Below, piece by piece: positions 1 through 8,606 of a DNA stretch of 64,000 bases; the first letter of the stretch is position 1, and each line of letters opens with the position of its first letter. The stretch is from Streptomyces lydicus. GTDB taxonomy: Bacteria > Actinomycetota > Actinomycetes > Streptomycetales > Streptomycetaceae. The DNA lies in NCBI RefSeq assembly GCF_004125265.1, contig NZ_RDTE01000003.1, positions 8,308,001 to 8,372,000 on the forward strand, written 5' to 3'. The notes under the pieces were generated by a model. The model saw only the letters and a list, made by a program, of their open reading frames with translations, was not told where the DNA came from and did no database searches. The position numbers and the translations under genes are program-made.

Positions 1-1
1 G

Positions 2-529
2 ATCGTGATGGTGATCCAGAACTCCCGTGTGGTGTTCTCCTCGGCACGTGACGCGGCCTGGCCGACGGCCGTCAACCGCGTCTTCTCGCACGTCGGCCGG
101 CGCTTCGGCTCCCCCTGGGCGGCCACCCTCGCGGTGGGGGTCCCCGGTGCGGCCCTGTGCTTCGTCAACCTCGACACCCTGAGCGAGGTCACCGGCGTGG
201 CCGTGGCCGCGATGTATGTCTTCGTCGCGCTGGGCGCTCTGGTCTCGCGCCGCGGGGAGCACAAGCACCGCCTGGCCTGGCGGATGCCGCTGTGGCCCGC
301 GGTCCCGGCGCTGCTGGTCGTGGTGCTGGCCTGGGTGCTCTGTCAGCAGAGCACCACGAGCCTGGCCATCACCGGCCTCATCGTGGCCGTCGCCGCGCTG
401 TACTGGCTGTGCTACCTGCGCCCGCGCCAGGAGACCCACTGGGTGATCGCGGTCCCCGAGGACGAGCAGGCTCCCGCAGACGAGCAGGCTCCCGCACCGG
501 CGTCGTCCGCGGCCTCGCTGTCCGCGTAG
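2..529 (+). CDS. APC-family amino acid permease, C-terminal part (5' end outside window)
   Basis: The gene enters from the left edge, so only about 175 C-terminal residues are visible. They show about four hydrophobic segments: ATLAVGVPGAALCFV, VAVAAMYVFVALGALVS, LWPAVPALLVVVLAWVL and ITGLIVAVAALYWLCYL. The upstream stretch QNSRVVFSSARDAAWP is the cytoplasmic loop typical of amino acid-polyamine-organocation permeases. The tail is hydrophilic, contains two copies of DEQAPA and ends in Ala/Ser-rich sequence. The protein should import amino acids or amines across the cytoplasmic membrane; the substrate cannot be told from this part. A hairpin follows shortly after the stop. Confidence 0.8.
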   Translation: MVMVIQNSRVVFSSARDAAWPTAVNRVFSHVGRRFGSPWAATLAVGVPGAALCFVNLDTLSEVTGVAVAAMYVFVALGALVSRRGEHKHRLAWRMPLWPAVPALLVVVLAWVLCQQSTTSLAITGLIVAVAALYWLCYLRPRQETHWVIAVPEDEQAPADEQAPAPASSAASLSA

Positions 530-549
530 GGCGACCAGCCCCACGAACG

Positions 550-575
550 CCCGCCCGGGTCGGTACTCGGGCGGG
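550..575 (+). terminator. Hairpin terminator after the permease gene
   Basis: An 11-bp stem (550-560 with 565-575, one G-T wobble) closes a 4-base loop and is followed by TCTTCGCT. It lies 21 bases after the permease stop and between convergent genes, so it probably ends the permease transcript. Confidence 0.6.
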
Positions 576-617
576 TCTTCGCTGGCGGGCCTTCGCTTCG
601 CTGCCGGCGGGCGGTTT

Positions 618-956
618 CTACTGCCCGGCGGGCCGGGAGAGCGCGAGCGCGTCCAGCAGAAGGCATACATGGTCGACGGCGTCCCGCGCCGCCGGTGCCT
701 CGGCGGCCGGTCCCTCGTCGAGCAGCCCGGCGGCCTCCTGCAGCAGCTTCAGCAGCCGCTGGTCCGCGTCGGCCGCCGTTTCCGCGTGCGCCAGGGCGGA
801 CCGGATCTGCTCGCCCGTGAGCGGCTGACCGGTTTCGAGGAAGCGGTACAACGCCACGGCGGCTTGCCGGTCGGCGTCGTTCGGCTTCCACAGTCCGAGC
901 GCGTGGTGGTCGATGAGCGCGGCCGCCTCGGTTCGGATCTCCTCGGGAACATGCAT
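618..956 (-). CDS. Hypothetical protein, helical, about 112 aa
   Basis: I do not recognise this protein. The start MHVPEEIR (ATG at 956) is preferred over a longer frame to 1001, because the extra residues are Arg/Pro-rich and unlike the acidic, Ala/Leu-rich body. The sequence looks soluble and alpha-helical throughout, with no signal peptide or membrane segment. It is convergent with the permease gene on its left. Codon choice (G/C in third positions) supports a real gene, but no function can be proposed. Confidence 0.55.
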   Translation of the reverse strand: MHVPEEIRTEAAALIDHHALGLWKPNDADRQAAVALYRFLETGQPLTGEQIRSALAHAETAADADQRLLKLLQEAAGLLDEGPAAEAPAARDAVDHVCLLLDALALSRPAGQ

Positions 957-1094
957 GCCCACGAACGTCTCATACCGCCTCGACGGGCCGGATGGCGTCA
1001 CAGGGGTCCCGCTTCAGCCCTCGGTCCGGCTCCCTCTCCCCGGCGAGCGGGGCTGACCAGGCACGTTGTGGCCGTACCCGGATCACCCGACTGG

Positions 1095-1127
1095 CACAGG
1101 CCCGTCGGACAAGCGGCCGGGCCTGTG
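1095..1127. repeat. Perfect 10-bp inverted repeat in the 957-1404 intergenic region
   Basis: CACAGGCCCG (1095-1104) is the exact reverse complement of 1118-1127, with a 13-base spacer. It lies between a minus-strand gene starting at 956 and the phosphatase starting at 1405. It could be an operator or a transcript hairpin. The rest of this 448-bp gap shows no convincing gene; it must hold the divergent promoters. Confidence 0.5.
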
Positions 1128-1404
1128 GGAAGAGTTACATGAACCATGCACGCTCTGGGCGATTTGTTCCCTGCGGGGTGGCGCGATGGGAGCGCCGCGT
1201 ATATCCCCTTCGTCGAAGACGTTCGCCTCTGCGCAGCAGGAAAACCTACCCAGGGGTCTTCCCGCCCTCTGGCGCCCGGCCCCGGATCACGGGACCATCC
1301 TCGAACAGCCCGCGGGTCCGCCCGGCGCAGCGCGGGCCCTGACTGCTGCTGCGCTCCGCATCGCGCGGCTCGCCCACCGTATGCGGGAGGTGTAGAAAGA
1401 GGAC

Positions 1405-4134
1405 ATGGCCGGACGCTACGGCCGCCCGCGTTCGGTTCTCAGGATGCGAACTGTCGCAGGTCAGGTCTTTCTCCTGCAGGTGGCGATCGTGGTGTTGCTC
1501 GTCGCCGCCGCCATCGCGGCGCTCGTGCTGCAGTCCAGGGCCGACGGAGACCGCGAGGCCCGCAACAGATCCGTCGCCGTGGCGGAGGCCTTCGCGAATG
1601 CGCCGGGCATCGAGGCAGCACTGAAAAGCGCCGATCCGACACTGGTGCTGCAGCCGCTGACCGAGGCCGCCCGCAAGCGCTCCGAGGTCGACTTCATCGT
1701 CGTGATGAACACCCAGGGCATCCGCTACACCCACCCGATCCGCAACCGGATCGGCAAGAAGTTCGTCGGCACCCTGAAGCCGGCGCTGTCCGGTCATGTG
1801 GTCACCGAGCGGATCACCGGCACCATCGGGCCCCTCGTCCAGGCCGTGGTGCCGGTCTTCGGCCACAGCGGCAAGGACAAGGGGAAGGTTGTCGGGCTGG
1901 TCTCCGCCGGGATCACCGTCAACCGGGTGAGCGGTGTCGTCGACGACCAGTTCCCCCTGCTGTTCGGTGCCGCCGCCGGCGTTCTCCTCCTCACCACCGG
2001 CGGCACGGCGCTGGTGACCCGCCGGCTGCGGCGCCAGACCCACGGCCTGGGCCCCGTCGAGATGACCCGGATGTACGAGCATCACGACGCGGTGCTGCAC
2101 GCCGTACGCGAAGGCGTGATCATCGTGGCCGGCGACGGATGTCTGCTGCTCGTCAACGACGAGGCACGCCGCCTGCTCGACCTGCCGCCGGACGTGGAAG
2201 GACGCCAGGTCGGCGACCTCGGGCTCGACCCCGCCACCGCCCGCCTGCTGGCCTCGGGACGAGCCGTCACCGACGAGGTGCACCCGGTCGGCGAGCGGCT
2301 GCTGGCGATCAACCAGCGCTCCACGGACCAGGCGGGCGGTCCACCCGGCAGTGTGACGACGCTGCGGGACACCACGGAGCTCCGGGCGCTCACCGGCCGG
2401 GCCGATGTGGCCCGCGGCCGCCTGAAGCTGCTCTACGACGCCGGCACGGAGATCGGCACCACGCTCGACGTGGTGCGCACCTGCGAGGAGCTCGCGGAGT
2501 TCGGCGCGACCCGTTTCGCCGACATCGTCACCGTCGACCTGGCCGAGGACGTGCTGATCGGCGAGGAACCCACGGCCCCCACCGGCGCGGCCATCGAGAT
2601 GCGGCGGACGGCCACCAGCGGCGCCCCGGCGGACAGCGGCCTCTACCCCGTCGGCAAGCTGATCCGGTTCGAGCCGGCCACCACCCTCGGTGCCAGCCTC
2701 ACCAGCGGAAAGGCTGCCCTCGAAGCGGATCTTGCGGCGTTCTCCGGCTGGCATCTGCAAAGTCCCGGCCGGGCCAGGAAGATCGTCGCGCACGGCATCC
2801 ATTCGAGGATCGCGGTCCCGCTGCGGGCCCGCGGCGTGATCCTCGGTGTGGCGATCTTCTGGCGTTCGCACAAACCGGAGCCGTTCGAGGACGAAGAACT
2901 CTCCCTCGCCGAGGAACTGGTCGCCCGCGCCGCGGTCAGCATCGACAACGCCCGCCGCTACACCCGCGAGCACACCATGGCCGTCACCCTGCAGCGCAGT
3001 CTGCTGCCGCGCGGGCTGCCCGAGCAGAACGCCGTGGAGGCCGCCTTCCGCTATCTGCCCGCACAGGCCGGGCTCGGCGGGCTCGGCGGCGTCGGCGGCG
3101 ACTGGTTCGACATCATCCCGCTGCCCGGTGCCCGGGTGGCGCTCGTCGTCGGCGATGTCGTGGGACACGGACTGCACGCCGCCGCCACGATGGGCCGGCT
3201 GCGCACCGCCGTGCACAACTTCGCCAACCTCGACCTGCCGCCCGACGAGATCCTCTGGCACCTCGACGAACTCGTCACCCGGATCGACCAGGACGAGAGC
3301 GCCGAGGAGGCCGAGGGCTCGGTCACCGGAGCCACCTGCCTCTACGCGATCTACGATCCGGCGTCCGGGAACTGCACCATGGCGCGTGCCGGCCACGTCC
3401 AGCCCATGTTCGTGCTGCCGGACGGCACCGCGGAGGTCGCCGATGTGCCCGGCGGCCCGCCCCTCGGCCTGGGCGGTCTGCCGTTCGAGACCTGGCAGCG
3501 GCAACTGCCCGAGGAGAGCCGTCTGGTGCTCTTCACCGACGGGCTCGTCGAGGACCGGGACCGGGACCTCGACGAGGGCATGACGCTGCTGAGCCGTACG
3601 CTGTCCGGCGGGCCGGGCCGGACACCGGACGAGACCTGTGAGGCGGTGCTCGGCGCGCTGCTGCCGGAGCGCCCCAGCGACGACATCGCGCTGCTGGTGG
3701 CCCGCACGCGGGTGCTGGACACCGAGCACATCGCCGACTGGGACGTGCCGCCCGACCCCTCGGCCGTGGCCCAGATACGGGCCGCCGCGGTCCGGAAGCT
3801 GATCGAATGGGGCCTGGCGGAGGAGGCGTTCACCGCCGAGCTGATCCTGAGCGAGCTGGTCACCAACTCCATCCGGTACGCCGCGGGACCCATCCGCGTA
3901 CGGCTGATCCGTGACACCTCCCTGATCTGCGAGGTCTCCGACCGCAGCAGCACCTCACCGCATCTGCGGCAGGCCGCTTCGATGGACGAGGGCGGCCGCG
4001 GCCTCTTCCTGGTCGCCCAACTGGCGGAACGCTGGGGAACCCGCTACACCACCGGCGGCAAGGTCATCTGGACGGAACAGGCGCTCAACGGCCTCGATCT
4101 GGTCGCGGAGGAGACCGACGCCGGGGATGCTTGA
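1405..4134 (+). CDS. Sensor-type SpoIIE/PP2C serine phosphatase with PAS, GAF and ATPase domains
   Basis: This 909-residue membrane sensor probably dephosphorylates an anti-anti-sigma-factor-type partner. A first transmembrane helix (about 18-43) and a second (about 184-206) bracket a roughly 140-residue extracytoplasmic domain like the CitA/DcuS cache fold. Then come a PAS segment (about 225-300), a GAF segment (about 345-525), a PP2C/SpoIIE catalytic domain (about 545-745; GGDWFD and GDVVGHGL supply the metal-binding acids) and a C-terminal HATPase domain of the anti-sigma kinase type (N-box ELVTNSIRYA, G-box DEGGRGLFL). Phosphatase and kinase-like domains in one chain are common in Streptomyces stress-sigma partner-switching proteins. 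The ATG has a modest upstream AGAAAGAGG. No sigma or anti-sigma gene lies beside it. Confidence 0.9.
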   Translation: MAGRYGRPRSVLRMRTVAGQVFLLQVAIVVLLVAAAIAALVLQSRADGDREARNRSVAVAEAFANAPGIEAALKSADPTLVLQPLTEAARKRSEVDFIVVMNTQGIRYTHPIRNRIGKKFVGTLKPALSGHVVTERITGTIGPLVQAVVPVFGHSGKDKGKVVGLVSAGITVNRVSGVVDDQFPLLFGAAAGVLLLTTGGTALVTRRLRRQTHGLGPVEMTRMYEHHDAVLHAVREGVIIVAGDGCLLLVNDEARRLLDLPPDVEGRQVGDLGLDPATARLLASGRAVTDEVHPVGERLLAINQRSTDQAGGPPGSVTTLRDTTELRALTGRADVARGRLKLLYDAGTEIGTTLDVVRTCEELAEFGATRFADIVTVDLAEDVLIGEEPTAPTGAAIEMRRTATSGAPADSGLYPVGKLIRFEPATTLGASLTSGKAALEADLAAFSGWHLQSPGRARKIVAHGIHSRIAVPLRARGVILGVAIFWRSHKPEPFEDEELSLAEELVARAAVSIDNARRYTREHTMAVTLQRSLLPRGLPEQNAVEAAFRYLPAQAGLGGLGGVGGDWFDIIPLPGARVALVVGDVVGHGLHAAATMGRLRTAVHNFANLDLPPDEILWHLDELVTRIDQDESAEEAEGSVTGATCLYAIYDPASGNCTMARAGHVQPMFVLPDGTAEVADVPGGPPLGLGGLPFETWQRQLPEESRLVLFTDGLVEDRDRDLDEGMTLLSRTLSGGPGRTPDETCEAVLGALLPERPSDDIALLVARTRVLDTEHIADWDVPPDPSAVAQIRAAAVRKLIEWGLAEEAFTAELILSELVTNSIRYAAGPIRVRLIRDTSLICEVSDRSSTSPHLRQAASMDEGGRGLFLVAQLAERWGTRYTTGGKVIWTEQALNGLDLVAEETDAGDA

Positions 4135-4186
4135 GCCGAGGGACGGACGAGTCCGGGGGCCCGAGCGAGTGCCTGAGGAGGCCGTG

Positions 4187-4582
4187 ATGGATTACCCGCT
4201 GCTCAACGCCTTCTGGACCATGTGCCTGATCTTCCTGTGGGTCCTGTGGCTGATCCTGCTGTTCAGGATCATCGGCGACATCTTCCGCAGCCATGACCTC
4301 AACAACTGGGCCAAGACGGGGTGGCTGATCCTGGTGATCGTGCTGCCCTTCCTGGGTGTCTTCATCTATGTCATCGCGCGTGGCCACGGCATGAGCGAAC
4401 GGGAGGTCGCGCAGGCCGAACGGCAGCAGAAGCAACTGCGGGCCTACCTCAGGGACGCCACCGCGACTGGTGACGCGGCGGGCGGACATGCGGACGCCCT
4501 GGCGAAGCTCGCCGATCTGAAGAACCACGGCGACATCACGGAGGAGGAGTTCCAGAAGGCCAAGGCGAAGATCCTCGCCTGA
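4187..4582 (+). CDS. Small membrane protein with PLDc_N-type segment and C-terminal SHOCT domain
   Basis: This is a 131-residue protein. The N-terminal half has two transmembrane helices (about 7-30 and 45-65) around FRSHDLNNWAKTGW, a pattern of the phospholipase-D-nuclease N-terminal family. After a charged linker, the last 30 residues (ALAKLADLKNHGDITEEEF) match the SHOCT motif found at the C-terminus of many small membrane proteins. Start ATG 4187 is chosen because GAGGAG sits 6 bases upstream; an in-frame GTG one codon earlier is too close. It follows the phosphatase gene by 52 bp on the same strand and ends at a strong terminator, so the two may share a transcript. Its molecular role is unknown. 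Confidence 0.85.
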   Translation: MDYPLLNAFWTMCLIFLWVLWLILLFRIIGDIFRSHDLNNWAKTGWLILVIVLPFLGVFIYVIARGHGMSEREVAQAERQQKQLRAYLRDATATGDAAGGHADALAKLADLKNHGDITEEEFQKAKAKILA

Positions 4583-4591
4583 CCACGGCCC

Positions 4592-4620
4592 GGCCCCGGC
4601 GGACGGCTCCCGCCGGGGCC
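4592..4620 (+). terminator. Strong intrinsic terminator after the SHOCT-protein gene
   Basis: A perfect 11-bp stem (4592-4602 with 4610-4620) with a 7-base loop is followed by TTCTCT, 9 bases after the stop codon. Confidence 0.8.
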
Positions 4621-4631
4621 TTCTCTGCCGG

Positions 4632-4656
4632 CTGACCTGACCTGATCTGATCTGAC
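4632..4656. repeat. Five tandem CTGAY pentamers
   Basis: Five successive copies of CTGAC or CTGAT lie just after the terminator in the 4583-5066 gap. The same gap holds an inverted repeat, GACTCA at 4969-4974 and TGAGTC at 4987-4992, about 75 bp before the next start, which may be an operator. I see no other gene or RNA in this 484-bp gap. Confidence 0.5.
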
Positions 4657-5066
4657 GCCCCTGAAATACCCGACACATTTCCAGTGACGGTGACCCGCAG
4701 GCATTTTGACGGTCAAATTCAAAAAGGGTGATGTGACTTTCTCCGCCCGTCCGTCGTCACCTCGAACGGGCGACATCGGTAAGGCATTTCCGGGCGGACC
4801 GGTCCGTGCCGACGAGAGTGTCACTCCCTCGTGGCCGAATGGCCCGGCTGATGGTGAACGGGCCTTTTCCGTAAGGGCGTTGGGGGTGCGCGCGCCCTGC
4901 GGGAGAGGCCCGTTCGGTGCCGTACCGGCCCGGTGCGCACTTCGTGTGGACCGGGGAACGGTTACTCCGACTCACGCAATTCATGATGAGTCAGGTTTTG
5001 GGAGGTTCTGTGAAGGTGATGCCTGAAAACGTCGATATACCCCTTTGATCCTCCTGAGGAGCACAC

Positions 5067-5285
5067 ATGCGCATCCGCGCCGCGATCGCAGCCAGCGCCC
5101 TGGCCACCACTATCGTCATGGGCGGTGCGAGCGCCGCCCTGGCGAACGGCAAGGACCGCCACCACCACAACCACCACGGTCACTACGCCTCCTGCTGGCT
5201 CTCCGCGGGCGTGTTCGACCATGTCGGCCCGGTCTTCAGCGAGGGCTGCGAGAGGGCCGGCTGGGGCGGCGGCAACCGGCGGTAA
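5067..5285 (+). CDS. Small secreted His-rich protein
   Basis: This is a 72-residue exported protein. It starts MRIRAAIAASALATTIVMGG, a Sec signal peptide that probably ends at an Ala-rich site near residue 26 (AALA before NGKD). The mature part is only about 46 residues. It opens with a run rich in His (HHHNHHGHY), then has two Cys residues that could form a disulfide, and ends Gly/Arg-rich. The ATG is preceded by CTGAGGAG. The His cluster suggests metal binding at the cell surface, but this is inference and I do not recognise the family. Confidence 0.75.
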   Translation: MRIRAAIAASALATTIVMGGASAALANGKDRHHHNHHGHYASCWLSAGVFDHVGPVFSEGCERAGWGGGNRR

Positions 5286-5390
5286 TCCAGAGCGCTTTCC
5301 AGCCGGTGCCGGCCGATCGGACCAGGGGTCCGCTTCGGTCGGCACCGGCTGTATGTCCGGGCTGCTCGCCGGCCCGGAGTCCAAGGCCGC

Positions 5391-5681
5391 TCAGCAGCGG
5401 TCGGCCGGCGGGCCGTTGCCCCGCCGTCTGCGGACGCTCGCGACCAGCCCCGCGCCGGCCAGCAGGGTCAGCCCGGCCATCGTGCCGAAGCCCATGAACA
5501 CCAGGGGCTTGGTCCCCGTCGCCGCCTCGGCGGGCTTCGCGGCCGGTCTGGCGGCACGGCCCACGGCCGAGGCCGGCCCGGCGGCGGCGCACACCGTGAC
5601 GAGCAGAGCGGTGAGGAGGGCGACGGGGAGATACCCACGGCAAAGACGGCCCAGCGGGCCCGGGGCGGGTGGTGCGGCCAT
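5391..5681 (-). CDS. Secreted or wall-associated protein with C-terminal membrane anchor, about 96 aa
   Basis: The start at ATG 5681 (MAAPPAPG) is favoured because GGAGAAG lies upstream and a signal-type helix (LPVALLTALLVTVCAAAG) follows. A short Ala/Pro-rich linker leads to a second hydrophobic helix (VFMGFGTMAGLTLLAGAG) and a basic tail RRRRG. This layout resembles cell-wall anchor proteins. The residues before the helix read AATG, which lacks the Leu of the class E sortase motif LAxTG, so sortase attachment is doubtful. It is convergent with the small His-rich gene and divergent from the P450 gene. Function unknown. Confidence 0.6.
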   Translation of the reverse strand: MAAPPAPGPLGRLCRGYLPVALLTALLVTVCAAAGPASAVGRAARPAAKPAEAATGTKPLVFMGFGTMAGLTLLAGAGLVASVRRRRGNGPPADRC

Positions 5682-5960
5682 GCGGTGCTCACTTCTCCGC
5701 CTCGACGGGGAGGCTGCTGGATCGGGGATGTGCCGGATCCCAGCGTTTCCGGCTGCGGCCGGAAGAGCGTGCCGTGGAAGGCAGAAGAGTGAAGGCGTCC
5801 GCCCGTCCGAGTGGTGACCGGCCCCGCGGTGCATCCCGGCGTCCTCGCCGTTCGCGCAACGAAGCGCCCTGGACGGGCCCGACGGTGTGCCCTAGCGTCA
5901 CAAGCCGCCCGGGTCCCACCGCGCGGGGCCGATTCCCACCGGGGAAGCAGAGGATGCGTC

Positions 5961-7208
5961 GTGACCACTCTCCCGCAGCCGCCCGACATCCTGTCGCCGG
6001 AGTTCGCGGCGGACCCCTATCCCGCGTACCGCATCCTGCGTGAGCACTACCCGCTGTTCCACGACAAGGGAACCGGCAGCTATCTGCTCTCGCGGTACGA
6101 GGACGTGGCACGGGCCTTCCGCGATCCGGTGTTCACCACCGACAACTACGAGTGGCAGCTCGAACCGGCGCACGGTGGCCGGACGCTGCCCCAGATGAGC
6201 GGCCGTGAGCACGCCGTGCGCCGCGCACTGGTGGCCCCCGCTTTCCGCGGCCGGGAGCTGCGGGAGAAGTTCCTGCCGGTCATCGAGCGCAACGCGAGGG
6301 AACTGATCGACGCCTTCCGCGACGACGCGGAAGCCGATCTGGTGGGGCAGTTCGCCACCCGCTTCCCGATCAACGTGATCGTCGACATGCTCGGTCTGGA
6401 CCGGGCCGACCACGACCGCTTCCACGGCTGGTACGCATCCGTCGTCGGCTTCCTGTCCAACCTGGCCCAGGACCCCGAGATCGCGGCCGCCGGCCGGCGC
6501 GCCGGTCAGGAACTCGCCGCCTACCTACGGCCGATCCTGGCCGAACGGCGTGCCGCACCCGGCGACGACCTGCTCTCCGGCCTCTGCACCGCGGAGGTCG
6601 AGGGCACCCGGATGACCGATCAGGACATCACCTCGTTCGTGAGCCTGCTGCTGGCTGCCGGCGGCGAGACCACGGACAAGGTCCTCGCCGCCCTGTTCCG
6701 TAACCTGCTGGCCCACCCCGACCAGTTCGCCGCCGTACGGGCCGACCGATCGCTGATACCCGCGGCCTTCGCCGAGACCCTGCGCTACACCCCGCCGGTC
6801 CAGATGATCATGCGTCAGCCCGCGGCCGAGGTCACCCTCAGCGGTGGCACGGTCCCCGCGGGCGCCACGGTCACCTGTCTCATCGGCTCCGCGAACCGCG
6901 ATGAGCGCCACTACGCACGGCCCGCCGCCTTCGACCTCTTCCGCACCGATCTGACCACCGCCACGGCCTTCAGCGCCGCCGCCGACCATGTGGCCTTCGC
7001 CCTGGGCCGGCACTTCTGCGTAGGCGCACTGCTGGCCAAGACCGAGATCGAGGCCGGCGTCAACCAGCTGCTCGACGCATTCCCCGCCATGGCCTTCGCG
7101 GAGGACACCGCGCCCGCCGACGAGGGAGTGTTCACCCGGGGGCCGGCGCGGCTCCGGGTGAAGCTCCGGCCGGGCGACGATGCGGCAGGCTCTGCCCGTA
7201 CTGCCTGA
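5961..7208 (+). CDS. Cytochrome P450 monooxygenase
   Basis: This 415-residue haem enzyme inserts one oxygen atom into an organic substrate using electrons from a ferredoxin partner. Seen are the I-helix oxygen-activation motif AGGETT, the K-helix ExxR motif (ETLR), and the haem-ligand signature FALGRHFCVG. Length is normal for a soluble bacterial class I P450. The start is GTG 5961, preceded by GCAGAGGA; the frame is open further upstream, but that part reads as Arg/Pro-rich noise. There is no ferredoxin gene alongside. The gene is 14 bp from the convergent MFS gene. The substrate is unknown; such orphan P450s often tailor secondary metabolites or handle xenobiotics. Confidence 0.95.
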   Translation: MTTLPQPPDILSPEFAADPYPAYRILREHYPLFHDKGTGSYLLSRYEDVARAFRDPVFTTDNYEWQLEPAHGGRTLPQMSGREHAVRRALVAPAFRGRELREKFLPVIERNARELIDAFRDDAEADLVGQFATRFPINVIVDMLGLDRADHDRFHGWYASVVGFLSNLAQDPEIAAAGRRAGQELAAYLRPILAERRAAPGDDLLSGLCTAEVEGTRMTDQDITSFVSLLLAAGGETTDKVLAALFRNLLAHPDQFAAVRADRSLIPAAFAETLRYTPPVQMIMRQPAAEVTLSGGTVPAGATVTCLIGSANRDERHYARPAAFDLFRTDLTTATAFSAAADHVAFALGRHFCVGALLAKTEIEAGVNQLLDAFPAMAFAEDTAPADEGVFTRGPARLRVKLRPGDDAAGSARTA

Positions 7209-7222
7209 GGCGGCACGCGCCG

Positions 7223-8458
7223 TCAGCGGGACCGCGTGGCAGACGGGGCGGCGGCAGGCCGGTCGGCGGCCGTCAGCGGCCGGCGCAGTACGTAGAGGCC
7301 GACGGTGACGGCGAGCGCGATGTCGCAGGCGGAGAAGGTCAGGCCCGCGCCGCGCAGGCCGAGTACCAGCGTGAGCGCGCCGACGCCGACGACCGGCAGG
7401 GAGATGCCGAGGTAGGCGACGAGGAAGAAGGCCGAGATGGTGCCGCCCCGGTGCTCGGGCGGCGCCGCGCGGCCCACCGCGGTCAGACCGGCGCGGAACG
7501 CCAGGCCCTGGCCCATACCGCCGCACACCGCACCGATGACCAGCACCGGCAGCGAGGTCACGGCCAGCGAGGCGGCAACGAGCAAGAGCCCCACCACCAG
7601 CACCAGGCAGCCGCCCGGCAGGGCCCGGCGCACACCGATCCGTTCGGTGAGGGCCTGTCCGGCCGTCGATCCCAGGAACACCGTGAAGACGATGAGTCCG
7701 GCAACGGCCAGATTGTGGACGCCCAGGGTCTGGCCGACGAAACTCGGTGCGACCGCGGTGAACAGCCCCAGGAGCGAGAAACCGGCGAAGGCGGCGACGG
7801 CCGACGGGGTGAAGACGCCCCGCACTTCGGGCGGCAGCCGAAGGCCCTGGGGCCGCAGTTTCCGCGGTCGGTGCGGATGGCCGACGGTCTCCGGCAGGAG
7901 CCAGGTCGCCGCGGCCGCCACGGCCACCAGCACCAGGTGCGCCAGAAAGGGCAGGGTCAACGGCCACGGTGCGTACTGGGCCAGCAGGCCCGACAGCAAC
8001 GGGCCGCAGCCGAGACCGCCCATGTTCGCCGCGGTGGCGGCGAATCCCGCCCGCGCTTCCTGGCCCGGCTTCGCGAGCTCCAGCACACACGCCGTGGCGG
8101 CGCCGCTGAACAGCCCCGCGGCAAACCCGGACAGCACCCGCCCCAGCAGCAGCATCGGCAGCCCGCCCTCGAAGATGAAGCACAGGGCGCTCGCCGCGGA
8201 CAGCCCCAGGGCACAGAACAACACCGGGCGCCGGCCCACTTCGTCGGAGAGATGGCCCGCGAGGAGGAGCACCGTGATCACACCGAGGGCGTACGCCGCG
8301 AAGACCACGGTCACCATCAGCTCGGAGAATCCCAGCTGCTCGCGGTAGAGCCCGTACAGCGGGGTGGGAAGTGTCGTCCCGGCCATGCCGATCGCGAACA
8401 CGCCCGCCGCTACCGGATAGCCGAGCCGCCGGGGGCCGCCCGTGCGATCGCTGATCAT
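7223..8458 (-). CDS. MFS transporter, probable exporter
   Basis: This is a 411-residue, 12-helix major facilitator. It begins MISDRTGG and enters the first helix at YPVAAGVFAIGMAGTT. The motif A loop between helices 2 and 3 reads GHLSDEVGRRP, a good match to the drug/proton antiporter form. Start 8458 is favoured by GGGAA a few bases upstream; MAPTLGT, four codons earlier, is an alternative. The neighbouring protease gene is upstream on the same strand but separated by a terminator hairpin, so this gene probably has its own promoter. Small-molecule efflux is the likely role; substrate unknown. Confidence 0.88.
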   Translation of the reverse strand: MISDRTGGPRRLGYPVAAGVFAIGMAGTTLPTPLYGLYREQLGFSELMVTVVFAAYALGVITVLLLAGHLSDEVGRRPVLFCALGLSAASALCFIFEGGLPMLLLGRVLSGFAAGLFSGAATACVLELAKPGQEARAGFAATAANMGGLGCGPLLSGLLAQYAPWPLTLPFLAHLVLVAVAAAATWLLPETVGHPHRPRKLRPQGLRLPPEVRGVFTPSAVAAFAGFSLLGLFTAVAPSFVGQTLGVHNLAVAGLIVFTVFLGSTAGQALTERIGVRRALPGGCLVLVVGLLLVAASLAVTSLPVLVIGAVCGGMGQGLAFRAGLTAVGRAAPPEHRGGTISAFFLVAYLGISLPVVGVGALTLVLGLRGAGLTFSACDIALAVTVGLYVLRRPLTAADRPAAAPSATRSR

Positions 8459-8555
8459 GGTTCCCAACGTAGGCGCCATCCCGCCGTGGCGTCGAGAACC
8501 GCGGCAAGGACCCGCGGGCCGGGCAGGGCCGGGCAGGGCCGTGGACGGGACGCAC

Positions 8556-8586
8556 GTGGTGCCCCCGCGCGCGGCGGAGGCACCAC
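8556..8586 (-). terminator. Terminator hairpin after the protease gene
   Basis: A 13-bp stem with one mismatch (8556-8568 with 8574-8586) and a 5-base loop lies 20 bases past the protease stop codon, between it and the downstream MFS gene. It is preceded by two copies of GGGCAGGGCC (8521-8540). Confidence 0.7.
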
Positions 8587-8606
8587 ACTGTGCCCGGTCC
8601 GGACGG

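Noticed and set aside
1146..3641. Long open frame overlapping the first phosphatase gene in another frame
   Set aside because: It is Arg/Pro-rich with no domain; the 1405 frame has full PP2C and ATPase motifs.
5391..5681. Sortase substrate call for the anchor protein
   Set aside because: The residues before the C-terminal helix are AATG, lacking the Leu of LAxTG.
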